This document shows positions 33,001-46,092 of a stretch of DNA of 64,000 nt, in pieces. Within the stretch, counting starts at the first letter, position 1. Every line of letters starts with the position of its first letter. This DNA is from Pogostemon cablin (Eukaryota > Streptophyta > Magnoliopsida > Lamiales > Lamiaceae), in assembly GCA_023678885.1 (NCBI GenBank), contig CM043005.1, positions 10,344,314 to 10,408,313 of the forward strand. Direction: 5' to 3'. The notes beneath the pieces were generated by a model. The model was not told the DNA's origin, made no database searches, and saw only the letters and a list, made by a program, of their open reading frames with translations. The position numbers and the translations under genes were made by a program.

Positions 33001-36000
33001 GAAGATATTTATTATATAAATAAAGTATGATTAATGGTTGTTAAAATATTTTTTCGAAAGCATATGTAAGTTACTCTTTGAGTAATGATATTATTTTATA
33101 ATAAAAAATAGATATGCGATGTGTGTCAAAGTAAGATAGTACGTGTGATAAAATAAGATGTTAATTTTTAAATTAAAATCTATAATTATAGGAATATAAA
33201 AGTGAAGTGAATTTTTTAAATGGAAGTTCAAATTTTAAGTTGGTTTATCTCATGAAGTTTTTATTATTAAACTAATTTATCTTATAATTTATTTATGAGT
33301 TAAGAATTATGTATTATTCTTTAAAGCAAGTAATTTTTTTTTATAATAATAATTGGAAATAAAATTTTTAATTTGTTGTTTTTATAAATTATAATAATTT
33401 AATTTAGTAATAAATAGTTAATATTAATGAAAATTGTGTATAAAGTCATTGAGATTTTTAGAAAATAGGTATTATTATGTTAGTATGTGTATAAATAGTG
33501 AGTATTATTGTAGCTTGTATTTAAATAATATTATTTTATCATGGTATAAGGTAATTTAAAAAATATTTATTTATTTAGTGTTATATATTTAATATTAAAT
33601 GTAAGTTATTTTTTTGAATTATGATAATTTAGTATTATTTGATAATAAATTGGTATGTTACGTGTGTCAAAATAAGATGATAACTATTAAATTAAAATCT
33701 ATTACTATAGGGATATAAGCAAAGTGATTTTTTTAAATTGAAGTTTAAATTCGAAGTTGGATTGTCGTAGGAAATTTTTACTATTCAATTAATTTATTTA
33801 TTGGTTAAAAATTTATGTATTATTCTTTAAAGCAAGTAATTTTTTTTATTACAATAATAATTGAATATAAATTTGTTAGTTTGTTGTTTTTATAAATTGA
33901 AATAATTTAATTTAAAAATAAATAGTTAATATTAATGAAAATTGTGTGTAAAGTTATTGAGATTTTTGAGAAAGTAGATATTACTATGTTAATATGTGTG
34001 TAAATAGTGTGTATTATTATAGCATGTGTTTAAATAATATTATTTTTTCATTGTATAAGGTAATTTGTAAAATACTTATTTATTTATTGTTATATAATTG
34101 ATAATGTTTAATGTAAGTTATTTTTTTGAATTATAATTATTTAGTATTATTCGATAATAAATTGGTATGTTACGTGTCAAAATTAGATGATAACTTTTAA
34201 ATTAAAATCTATTATTATAGGGATATAAGTAAAGTGAATTTTTTTAAATTGAAGTTTAAATTTGAAGTTGGAATGTCGTAGGAAATTTTTACTATTCAAT
34301 TAATTTATTTTATAATAATTTATTTATTAGTTAAAAAATTATGTATTATTCTTTATAGCAAGTAATTTCTTATTTTTTATTACAATAATAATTGAATATA
34401 AATTTTTTAATTTGTTATTTTTATAAATAGAAATAATTTAATTTAATAATAAGTAGTTAATATTAATGAAAATTGTGTGAAAAGTCATTGTGATATTTGA
34501 AAAGTAGGTATTACCGTATTATTACGTTAGTATGTGTGTAAATAGTGAGTATTATTATAAATGTGTTTAAATAATATTATTTTGTCATGGTATAAGGTAA
34601 TTTGTAAAATATTTATTTATTTATTGTTATATAATTAATAAAGTTATTCTTTTGAATTATGATAATTTAGTATTATATGATAATAAATTGGTATGTTACG
34701 TGTAAAAATTAGATGATAACTTTTAAATTAAAATCTATTATTACAGTGATATAAGTAAAGTGAATTTTTAAAATTGAAGTTTGAATGTCGTAGGAAATTT
34801 TTACTATTCAATTAATTCATTTTATAATAATTTATTTATTAGTTAAAAAATTATGTATTATTCTTTAAAGCAAGTAAATTTTTTATTTTTTATTACAATA
34901 ATAATTGAATATAAATTTGTTAATTTGTTGTTTTTATAAATAGAAATAATTTAATTTAAAAATAAATAGTTAATATTAACGAAAATTGTGTGTAAAGTCA
35001 TTGAGATGTTTGAGAAAATATGTATTATGTTAGTATTTGTGTAAATAGTGAGTATTATTATGGTGAATATTTTACCAATTTTATTGAAATTTAAGTGTGT
35101 GGAATAATATAAAAAGAGAAAGTGTTAAAATATTTCTAACAAAATTTATAAGGGTTATTTATGAGTATCTAGTGAGACGAGTTATTTATAAGACGTGTGT
35201 TAGACGAGTCGATTTATTATTAAAGTATATTTATTATATAAATAAAGTATGATTAATGGTTGTTAAAATATTTTTTAGAAAACATATGTAAGTTACTCTT
35301 TGAGTAATGATATTATTTTATAATAAAAATAGATATGCGATGTGTGTCAAAGTAAGATAGTACGTGTGATAAAATAAGATGTTAATTTTTGAATTAAAAT
35401 CTATAATTATAGGAATATAAAAGTAAAGTGAATTTTTTTAAATGGAAGTTCAAATTTTAAGTTGGTTTATCTCATGAAGTTTTTATTATTAAACTAATTT
35501 ATCTTATAATTTATTTATGAGTTAAGAATTATGTATTATTCTTTAAAGCAAGTAATTTTTTTATAATAATAATTGAAAATAAAAATTTTAATTTGTATTT
35601 TTTATAAATTATAATAATTTTATTTAGTAATAAATAGTTAATATTAATGAAAATTGTGTATAAAGTCATTGAGATTTTTAGAAAATAGGTATTATTATGT
35701 TAGTATGTGTGTAAATAGTGAGTATTATTATAGCATGTGTTTAAATAATATTATTTTATCATGGTATAGGTAATTTGAAAAATATTTATTTATTTAGTGT
35801 TATATATTTAATATTAAATGTAAGTTATTTTTTTGAATTATGATAATTTAGTATTATTTGATAATAAATTGGTATGTTACGTGTGTCAAAATAAGATGAT
35901 AAATATTGAATTAAAATCTATTACTATAGGGATATAAGTAAAGTGATTTTTTTAAATTGAAGTTTAAATTCGAAGTTGGATTGTCGTAGGAAATTTTTAC

Positions 36001-39000
36001 TATTCAATTAATTTATTTATTGGTTAAAAATTTATGTATTATTCTTTAAAGCAAGTAATTTTTTTTATTACAATAATAATTGAATATAAATTTGTTAGTT
36101 TGTTGTTTTTATAAATTGAAATAACTTAATTTAATAATAAATAGTTAATATTAATGAAAATTGTGTGTAAAGTTATTGAGATTTTTGAGAAAGTAGATAT
36201 TACTATGTTAATATGTGTGTAAATAGTGTGTATTATTATAGCATGTGTTTAAATAATATTATTTTTCCATTGTATAAGGTAATTTGTAAAATACTTATTT
36301 ATTTATTGTTATATAATTGATAATGTTTAATGTAAGTTATTTTTTTGAATTATAATTATTTAGTATTATTCGATAATAAATTGGTATGTTACGTGTCAAA
36401 ATTAGATGATAACTTTTAAATTAAAATATATTATTATAGGGATATAAGTAAAGTGAATTTTTTTAAATTGAAGTTTAAATTTAAAGTTGGAATGTCGTAG
36501 GAAATTTTTACTATTCAATTAATTTATTTTATAATAATTTATTTATTAGTTAAAAAATTATGTATTATTCTTTATAGCAAGTAATTTCTTATTTTTTATT
36601 ACAATAATAATTGAATATAAATTTTTTAATTTGTTATTTTTATAAATAGAAATAATTTAATTTAATAATAAGTAGTTAATATTAATGAAAATTGTGAGAA
36701 AAGTCATTGTGATATTTGAGAAAGTAGGTATTACCGTATTATTACGTTAGTATGTGTGTAAATAGTGAGTATTATTATAAATGTGTTTAAATAATATTAT
36801 TTTGTCATGGTATAAGGTAATTTGTAAAATATTTATTTATTTATTGTTATATAATTAATAAAGTTTAATGTAAGTTATTTTTTTGAATTATGATAATTTA
36901 GTATTATTTGATAATAAATTGGTATGTTACGTGTCAAAATTAGATGATAACTTTTAAATTAAAATCTATTATTACAGTGATATAAGTAAAGTGAATTTTT
37001 AAAATTGAAGTTTGAATGTCGTAGGAAATTTTTACTATTCAATTAATTTATTTTATAATAATTTATTTATTAGTTAAAAAATTATGTATTATTCTTAAAA
37101 GCAAGTAAATTTTTTATTTTTTATTACAATAATAATTGAATATAAATTTGTTAATTTGTTATTTTTATAAATAGAAATAATTTAATTTGAAAATAAATAG
37201 TTAATATTAACGAAAATTGTGTGTAAAGTCATTGAGATGTTTGAGAAAATATGTATTATGTTAGTATTTGTGTAAATAGTGAGTATTATTATGGTGAATA
37301 TTTTACCATTTTTATTGAAATTAAAGTGTGTGGAATAATATAAAAAGAGAAAGTGTTAAAATATTTCTAATAAAATTTATAAAGGTTATTTATGAGTATC
37401 TAGTGAGAAGAGTTATTTATAAGACGTGTGTTAGACGAGTCGATCTATTATTAAAGTATGTTTATTATATAAATAAAGTATGCTTAATGATTGTTAAAAT
37501 ATTTTTTCGAAAGCATATGTAAGTTACTCTTTGAGTAATGATATTATTTTACAATAAAAAATAGATATGCGATGTGTGTCAAAGTAAGATAGTACGTGTG
37601 ATAAAATAAGATGTTAATTTTTAAATTAAAATCTATAATTATGGGAATATAAAAGTAAAGTGAATTTTTTTAAATGGAAGTTCAAATTTTAAGTTGGTTT
37701 ATCTCATGAAGTTTTTATTATTAAACTAATTTATCTTATAATTTATTTATGAGTTAAGAATTATGTATTATTCTTTAAAGCAAGTAATTTTTTTTATAAT
37801 AATAATTGAAAATAAAATTTTTAATTTGTTGTTTTTATAAATTATAATAATTTAATTTTGTAATAAATAGTTAATATTAATGAAAATTGTGTATAAAGTC
37901 ATTGAGATTTTTAGAAAATAGGTATTATTATGTTAGTATGTGTGTAAATAGTGAGTATTATTATAGCATGTGTTTAAATAATATTATTTTATCATGGTAT
38001 AAGGTAATTTGAAAAATATTTATTTATTTAGTGTTATATATTTAATATTAAATGTAAGTTATTTTTTTGAATTATTATAATTTAGTATTATTTGATAATA
38101 AATTGGTATGTTACGTGTGTCAAAATAAGATGATAACTATTAAATTAAAATTTATTATTATAGTGATATAAGTAAAGTGATTTTTTTAAATTGAAGTTTA
38201 AATTCGAAGTTGGAATGTCGTAGGAAATTTTTACTATTCAATTCATTTATTTATTGGTTAAAAATTTATGTATTATTCTTTAAAGCAACTAATTTTTTTT
38301 ATTACAATAATAATTGAATATAAATTTGTTAATTTGTTGTTTTTATAAATAGAAATAATTTAATTTAATATTAAATAGATAATATTAATGAAAATTATGT
38401 GTAAAGTTATTGAGATTTTTTGAGAAAGTAGATATTATTATGTTAGTATGTGTGTAAATAGTGTGTATTATTATAGCATGTGTTTAAATGATATTATTTT
38501 TCCATTGTATAAGGTAATTTGTAAAATACTTATTTATTTATTGTTATATAATTGATAATGTTTAATGTAAGTTATTTTTTTGAATTATAATTATTTAGTA
38601 TTATTTGATAATAAATTGGTATGTTCGTGTCAAAATTAGATGATAACTTTTAAATTAAAATCTATTATTATAGGGATATAAGTAAAGTGAATTTTTTTAA
38701 ATTGAAGTTTACATTTGAAGTTGGAATGTCGTAGGAAATTTTTACTATTCAATTAATTTATTTTATAATAATTTATTTATTAGTTAAAAAATTATGTATT
38801 ATTTTTTTAGCAAGTAATTTCTTATTTTTTATTACAATAATAATTGAATATAAATTTTTTAATTTGTTATTTTTGTAAATAGAAATAATTTAATTTAATA
38901 ATAAGTAGTTAATATTAATGAAAATTGTGTGAAAAATCATTGTGATATTTGAGAAAGTAGGTATTACCGTATTATTACGTTAGTATGTGTGTAAATAGTG

Positions 39001-41440
39001 AGTATTATTATAAATGTGTTTAAATAATATTATTTTGTCATGGTATAAGGTAATTTGTAAAATATTTATTTATTTATTGTTATATAATTAATAAAGTTTA
39101 ATGTAAGTTATTTTTTTGAATTATGATAATTTAGTATTATTTGATAATAAATTGGTAGGTTACGTGTCAAAATTAGTTAAAAAATTGAAGTTTGAATGTC
39201 CTAGGAAATTTGAACTATTCAATTAATTTATTTTATAATAATTTATTTATTAGTTAAAAAATTATGTATTATTCTTTAAAGCAAGTAAATTTTTTATTTT
39301 TTATTACCATAATAATTGAATATAAATTTGTTAATTTATTGTTTTTATAAATAGAAATAATTTAATTTGAAAATAAATAGTTAATATTAACGAAAATTGT
39401 GTGTAAAGTCATTGAGATGTTTGAGAAAATATGTATTATGTTAGTATATGTGTAAATATTGAGTATTATTATGGTGAATATTTTACCATTTTTATTGAAA
39501 TTAAAGTGTGTGGAATAATATAAAAAGAGAAAGTGTTAAAATATTTCAAACAAAATTTATAAGGGTTATTTATGAGTATCTAGTGAGACGAGTTATTTAT
39601 AAGACGTGTGTTAGACGAGTCGATCTATTATTAAAGTCTATTTATTATATAAATAAAGTATGTTTAATGGTTGTTAAAATATTTTTTCGAAAGCATATGT
39701 AAGTTACTCTTTGAGTAATGATATAATTTTATAATAAAAAATAGATATGCGATGTGTGTCAAAGTAAGATAGTACGTGTGATAAAATAAGATGTTAATTT
39801 TTAAATTAAAATCTATAATTATGGGAATATAAAAGTAAAGTGAATTTTTTTAAATGGAAGTTCAAATTTTAAGTTGGTTTATCTCATGAAGTTTTTATTA
39901 TTAAACTAATTTATCTTATAATTTATTTATGAGTTAAGAATTATGTATTATTCTTTAAAGCAAGTAATTTTTTTATAATAATAATTGAAAATAAAATTTT
40001 TAATTTGTTGTTTTTATAAATTATAATAATTTAATTTAGTAATAAATAGTTAATATTAATGAAAATTGTGTATAAAGTCATTGAGATTTTTAGAAAATAG
40101 GTATTATTATGTTAGTATGTGTGTAAATAGTGAGTATTATTATAGCATGTGTTTAAATAATATTATTTTATCATGGTATAAGGTAATTTGAAAAATATTT
40201 ATTTATTTAGTGTATATATTTAATATTAAATGTAAGTTATTTTTTTGGATTATGATAATTTAGTATTATTTGATAATAAATTGGTATGTTACATGTGTCA
40301 AAATAAGATGATAACTATTAAATTAAAATCTATTACTATAGGGATATAAGTAAAGTGATTTTTTTAAATTGAAGTTTAAATTCGAAGTTGGATTGTCGTA
40401 GGAAATTTTTACTATTCAATTAATTTATTTATTGGTTAAAAATTTATGTATTATTCTTTAAAGCAAGTAATTTTTTTTATTACAATAATAATTGAATATA
40501 AATTTGTTAGTTTGTTGTTTTTATAAATTGAAATAATTTAATTTAAAAATAAATAGTTAATATTAATGAAAATTGTGTGTAAAGTTATTGAGATTTTTGA
40601 GAAAGTAGATATTACTATGTTAATATGTGTGTAAATAGTGTGTATTATTATAGCATGTGTTTAAATAATATTATTTTTTCATTGTATAAGGTAATTTGTA
40701 AAATACTTATTTATTTATTGTTATATAATTGATAATGTTTAATGTAAGTTATTTTTTTGAATTATAATTATTTAGTATTATTCGATAATAAATTGGTATG
40801 TTACGTGTCAAAATTAGATGATAACTTTTAAATTAAAATATATTATTATAGGGATATAAGTAAAGTGATTTTTTTTAAATTGAAGTTTAAATTTGAAGTT
40901 GGAATGTCGTAGGAAATTTTTACTATTCAATTAATTTATTTTATAATAATTTATTTATTAGTTAAAAAATTATGTATTATTCTTTATAGCAAGTAATTTC
41001 TTATTTTTTATTACAATAATAATTGAATATAAATTTTTTAATTTGTTATTTTTATAAATAGAAATAATTTAATTTAATAATAAGTAGTTAATATTAATGA
41101 AAATTGTGTGAAATGTCATTGTGATATTTGAGAATGTAGGTATTATCGTATTATTACGTTAGTATGTGTGTAAATAGTGAGTATTATTATAAATGTGTTT
41201 AAATAATATTATTTTGTCATGGTATAAGGTAATTTGTAAAATATTTATTTATTTATTGTTATATAATTAATAAAGTTTAATGTAAGTTATTTTTTTGAAT
41301 TATGATAATTTAGTATTATTTGATAATAAATTGGTATGTTACGTGTCAAAATAAGATAATAACTTTTAAATTAAAATCTGTTATTATAGGGTTATAAGTA
41401 AAGTGAATTTTTTTTAAATTGAAGTTTAAATTTGAAGTTA
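30043..41440. repeat. AT-rich satellite with 2.2 kb higher-order repeat
   Basis: Tandem subunits of roughly 510-640 bp, each with AATTTAGTATTATTTGATAA-like and TTATGTATTATTCTTTAAAG-like blocks. Four subunit types form a higher-order unit. The A type recurs at about 30050, 33627, 35843, 38085 and 40255, that is every 2.17-2.24 kb once the Helitron is subtracted. One subunit per unit carries a GC-richer segment with AGTGAGACGAGTTATTTATA. The array continues left of the Tat element (15065-16107). No coding capacity. Confidence 0.9.
31659..33005 (-). mobile_element. Non-autonomous Helitron (1347 bp)
   Basis: Minus strand: starts TCTTCTTATATATTAAAA at 33005 and ends ...CAATGTACTAG at 31659. An 11-nt gap separates the terminus from a 3' hairpin (CTCGCG, 5-nt loop, CGCGAG; 31670-31686). 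It sits between host A and T without a target duplication. The empty site is visible in the neighbouring satellite copy near 35225 (AAAGTA/TATTTATT). It has no ORF of note and no Rep/helicase, so it depended on an autonomous partner. Confidence 0.88.
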
Positions 41441-42580
41441 GTGTTTACTAAATTATTATAATGCAAAGTAACTTACATTGACATTAATTATTTAACACTA
41501 AATAAATAAATATTTTTCAAATTACCTTTTACCATGGGCAAAATAAAATTATTTAAATACCATGTCCACAAAACACAATTAAAAATAAAATAAAATAAAA
41601 AGAAGTTTTATTAATTAATTTTTTATAAGTTTTGTTAGAAATATTTTAACACTTTCTCTTTTTATTTTATTGGACACATTTTAATTTCAATTAATATTAA
41701 TGAAAATTGTATATAAAGTCATTGAGATGTTTGAGAAAATAGGTATTTATATTAGTATATATGTAAATAGTGAGTATTATTATAGCACATATGGTGTTTA
41801 AATAATACTATTTTGCTGTGGTATAAGGTAATTTGAAAAATATTTATTTATTTAGTGTTATATAATTAAAGTTTAATGTAAGTTATTATTATTATTTTTT
41901 TATGATAATTTAGTATTATTTGATAATAAATTGATATGTTATGTGTGTTAAAATAAGATGATAATTTTAAAATTAAACTCTATTATTATAGGGATATAAG
42001 TAAAGTGATATTTTTTAAATGGATGTTTAATTTTGAAGTTGGGATGTCGTAGGAAGATTTTATTACTCAACTAATTTATTTATTAGTTAAAAAATTATGT
42101 ATTATTCTTTAAAGAAAGTAATATTTTATTTTTTATTACAATAATAATTGAAAATAAATTTGTTAATTTGCTGTTTTTATAAATAGATAGAAATATTTTA
42201 ATTTATAAATAAATAGTTAATATGAATGAAAATTGTGTGTAAAGTCTTTGAGATGTTTGAAAAAGTAGTTATTATGTTAGTATGTGTGTAAATAGTGAGT
42301 ACTATTATAGTGTATACTTTACCATTTTTAATAAAATGAAAGTGTGTTAAATAAAATAAAAAGAGAAAGCGTTAAAATATTTCTAACGAAACTTATAAAA
42401 AAATTAATTAGTAAACTGTCTTTTTATTTGATTTTATTTTTTATTGTGTTTTGCAAACATGGTATTTAAATAATATTATTTTGTCCATGGTAAAGATAAT
42501 TTGAAAAATAGTAATTTTTTTAGTGTTAAATAATTAGTGTCAATTTAAGTTACTTTGCATTCTAATAATTTAACTATTAT
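41441..42580. repeat. Diverged satellite with long inverted repeat
   Basis: 41449-41700 is the reverse complement of about 42330-42575 at roughly 85% identity by eye, including AATGCAAAGTAACTTA, ACCATGG and GAAATATTTTAAC blocks. The arms flank about 630 bp of diverged satellite. A transcript through here could fold into a stem of about 240 bp. Confidence 0.75.
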
Positions 42581-43307
42581 AGCATATGAGACGAGTTATT
42601 TTTGAGTCTCTAGTGAGACGAGTTATTTAAGAGACGTGCGTCAGTGTGAGATGAGTCGATTTATCATTAAAGTATACTTATTATATAGATAAAGTATGTT
42701 TAATGGTTGTTAAAATATATTTTTATAAAGTATATGTAAGTTACTTTTTGAGTAATGATATTATATTATTTTATAAAAAAAATATGTATGAGATGTGTTA
42801 TAAAATAAGATGGTACGTGTGTTAAAATAAGATGATAATTTTTAAATTAAAATATATTATTATATGTATATAAGTAAAGTGAATTTTTTTAAATCGAAGT
42901 TTAAATTTTAAGTTGGGAAAATGGATATTATGTTAGAATGTGCGTAAATAATGGGTATAATGTATCCTTTATCACTTTTAATGAAATGAAAGTGCTAAAT
43001 AAAATAAAAAGAGAAATTGTGAAAATATTTTTAACAAAACTTATAAAAAAATTGATTATTAATTATCTTTCGATTTTATTTTATTTTTATTTGTGTTATG
43101 CACACATGGTGCTTAAATAATATTATTCTGCCATTGTATAAGGTAATTTGAAAAATATTTATTTATTTAGTGTTATATAATTAATTAATGTTAATGTAAG
43201 TTACTTTTTTGAATTATAATAATTTAGTATTATTTGATAATAAATTGTTATGTTACGTGTGTTAAAATAAAATGATAATTTTAAATTAAAATATATTATT
43301 GTAGGGA
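42581..43307. repeat. Diverged satellite subunits
   Basis: The same family as the main array but more degenerate, with recognisable GAGACGAGTTATTT and TTTGATAATAAATTG blocks. No gene seen. Confidence 0.75.
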
Positions 43308-44487
43308 CCAGTAATACACCCGCGCGATGCGCGGAAAAATATTATGTATAAATTATTGTATAAAATTTTATAATAATAATAATAATATATAGATGTCATA
43401 AAAAAGTTTTATGCGAGATCTTATAACTTATGTAGGATGAGTTAAAGTATTATTCCTAAATTAAAGTATTATAGTTAAATAGAAAAAGTAGGATTATTGA
43501 TAGTTAATACTCCCTCCGTCCCAAATTCAAGTTCACATTTACTGTAGATACGGAGTTTAAGAAAAGTCACTTTTTGACTTACTTTTGAGGGTAGTATGGT
43601 ATTTTTAGGTAATAAATAAATAATAAAGTATGTTATGTGTGTTAAAAAGGTGATGGCAAATTTGAAATTAAAGTATGTTAGAGGGATGTTAGTTTGTTGC
43701 TTTTTCCTTTTATGGAAGTGTGAAGTTAAATTTGGGACGGACCAAAACGGAAAGTGTGAAGTTGAAGTTGGGACGGAGGGAGTATATTATTTCATTTATT
43801 TTTTAGTATGACGAATGTTACATTAGTTAAAGTTTATTTTTACATTGATGGAATTCGAAGAAGAAAGTTGGTGTTCAGAAGTGAAATGATGGATATTTAT
43901 TTTCTCTTTAAGAATTTTAAATTTACAGTAACATAATAGAGCATGATGGAGAGTTGAGTGAATTAGAATATCATTATCTCTACTATAATGGTAAGTCTCA
44001 ACTCCGCCTTCACATGACAAAATCTATTGCTTTTCTCTTATCAAATTTTTGTGAGTAAATTTTTTTTCAATAAAAAATTTTGATTAAAAATTATTTAAAA
44101 TATAATAATATGTGTATTTTGAATCAGTCAATTTTTATTAATTTTATCATGATATTGGATAGTATTAGGATGATGTTTTCTTTGTATGTATTCTAATGGT
44201 CTTACGTATATAGTTCGTGATTAAATTGAGAAAGAATTAGAAGATCATGTATTTTTTTGACAAAAAATAAAGTTTGTGATTAAATTGAAAAAAAAAATAT
44301 CATGTATTTTATTGTTATTAACCCTATAAAATAATATATAAAAAATTATTTAAATTAATATTATGCTTTTACTATCATGATTGCAAGATAAAAACATCTT
44401 ATAAAAGATAAATTTATATGATAGTAAAATAAAAAATAATATTATAAGAACATGTTACTTCGAAGGCAATATTAATATATAAAAAAA
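43308..44487 (-). mobile_element. Probable second non-autonomous Helitron
   Basis: The minus-strand 3' end reads CCGCGCATCGCGCGG (perfect 6-bp stem, 43320-43334), then 12 nt ending in CTGG at 43308, next to a host T. The satellite would read GGGA/TATAAG at this point, so insertion is again between A and T. The 5' end is less clear. Homology to the satellite resumes near 44488, where the element would start TTTTTTATATATTAATATT rather than a clean TC. A Stowaway MITE is nested inside at 43510-43782. No ORF with homology seen. Confidence 0.6.
43510..43782. mobile_element. Stowaway MITE 1
   Basis: 273 bp with CTCCCTCCGTCCC terminal inverted repeats and TA on both sides (43508-43509, 43783-43784), diagnostic of Tc1/mariner-derived Stowaway elements. 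Related to MITE 2 (47231-47501). Confidence 0.9.
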
Positions 44488-46092
44488 TATAATTTTTAAA
44501 TGGAAGTGTAAAAAATGTATTTTTTAATGGAAGTGTAAAATTGAAGTTTGGATGTTGTAGCGAGTTTTTAGTTTTTAACTAATTTATTTTATAATTTATT
44601 TCTTATTAAAAAATTTATGTATTATTAAGACAAGTCAATTTATTGAGGCAAGTCAATTTTTATTTTTTGCTAAGTAATTAAAAATTAATTTATTAATTTG
44701 ATCCTCACAATTTCTCTCTCTCTTTTTTTTCCATTGAAGGAAAAATGTGAGATTGTTTTGAAAATACTATTTATCTCTACACTTCAAATATATTATTTTA
44801 ATTTCTCGTAATATATACTATTTATTTTATTTATAAAAAAAATTTCATGAAATATTATGCTTTTAATTATATACTCCTTCCGTTTTCGAATGTATTTCAA
44901 ATATTTTTATATGTGGAGTTTAAGAATTTTTTTATTAATAAATTAAGAAAGATAAGAAATATGTTAGTTAATATTATTGGAATTGTGTGTAATGTTATTG
45001 AAGTGTGTGAAAAAATGGATATTATGTTAGAATGTGCGTAAATAATGGGTATAGTGTATCTTTTACCACTTTTAATGATAAGAAAATTCAAAATAAAATA
45101 AAAAGATAAAGTGTGAAAATATTTTTAACAAAAGTTATAAAAAAATTGATTATTAAATTTTCTTTCAATTTTATTTTATTTTTATTTGTGTTATGCATAC
45201 ATGGTGTATAAATAATATTATTTTCTCATGGTATAAGGTAATTTGAAAAATATTTATTTATATATTGTTATATAATTAATGATTAATGTAAGTTATTTTT
45301 TGAATTATGATAATTTAGTATTATTTTGATAATAAATTGGTATGTTACGTCTGTTAAAATAAGATGATAATTCTTAAATTAAAATCTATTATTATAGGAT
45401 ATAAGTAAAGTGAATTTCTTTAAATTGAAGTTTAAATTTGGAGTTATTTTGTAGTCCACCTGTACACCTACAGATTTATAGGGTAAAATCAAGTGGTAGT
45501 GGGTAGTTATTAATTTTTTAAAAATAGTTTTATTTTATTGAGTGATGAAGAGTAAATAAAAAAGTGATCTAAATGTTGAAATGCCCCATGTGCATCGGTG
45601 CCAGGTGCACTAAAGTTAGACTCTTAAATTTGAAGTTGGGTTGTTGTAGGAAGTTTTTATTTTTCAACTAATTTATTTTATAATTTATTTATTAGTTAAA
45701 AAATTATGTATTATTCTTCAAAGCAAGTAATTTTTTGTTTTTTTATTATAATAATTGAAAATAAATTTGTTAATTTGTTGTATTTATAAATAGAAATAAT
45801 TTAATTTAAAAATAAATAGTAAATATTAATGAAAATTGTGTATAAAGCCATTTGAGATGTTTGAGAAAATAGGTATTATGTTAGTATGTGTGTAAATATT
45901 GATTATTATTATAGTGTCAATGTAAGTTAATTTGCATTATGATAATTTAGTAAATACTATTAAAATATGAGACGAGTATTTATGAGACTCTAGTGAGACG
46001 AGTTATTTACGAGACGTGTATGAGACGAGTCGATCTATTATTAAAGTATGCTTATTATATAGATAAAGTATGTTTAATGGTTGCAAGAGTAT
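44488..46092. repeat. Diverged satellite / ancestral repeat
   Basis: Degenerate copies of the array subunit. One starts with CTCCTTCCGTTTTCGAATG at 44876, a MITE-like terminus, and reads straight into sequence homologous to the satellite. A 183-bp MULE-type element interrupts it at 45441. Confidence 0.7.
45441..45623. mobile_element. MULE-derived MITE (183 bp)
   Basis: Perfect 9-bp TSD TTAAATTTG (45432-45440 and 45624-45632). The imperfect terminal inverted repeats share GAGT at the ends and a TAGTSCACCTG core. A 9-bp duplication points to the Mutator superfamily. No coding sequence. Confidence 0.8.
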
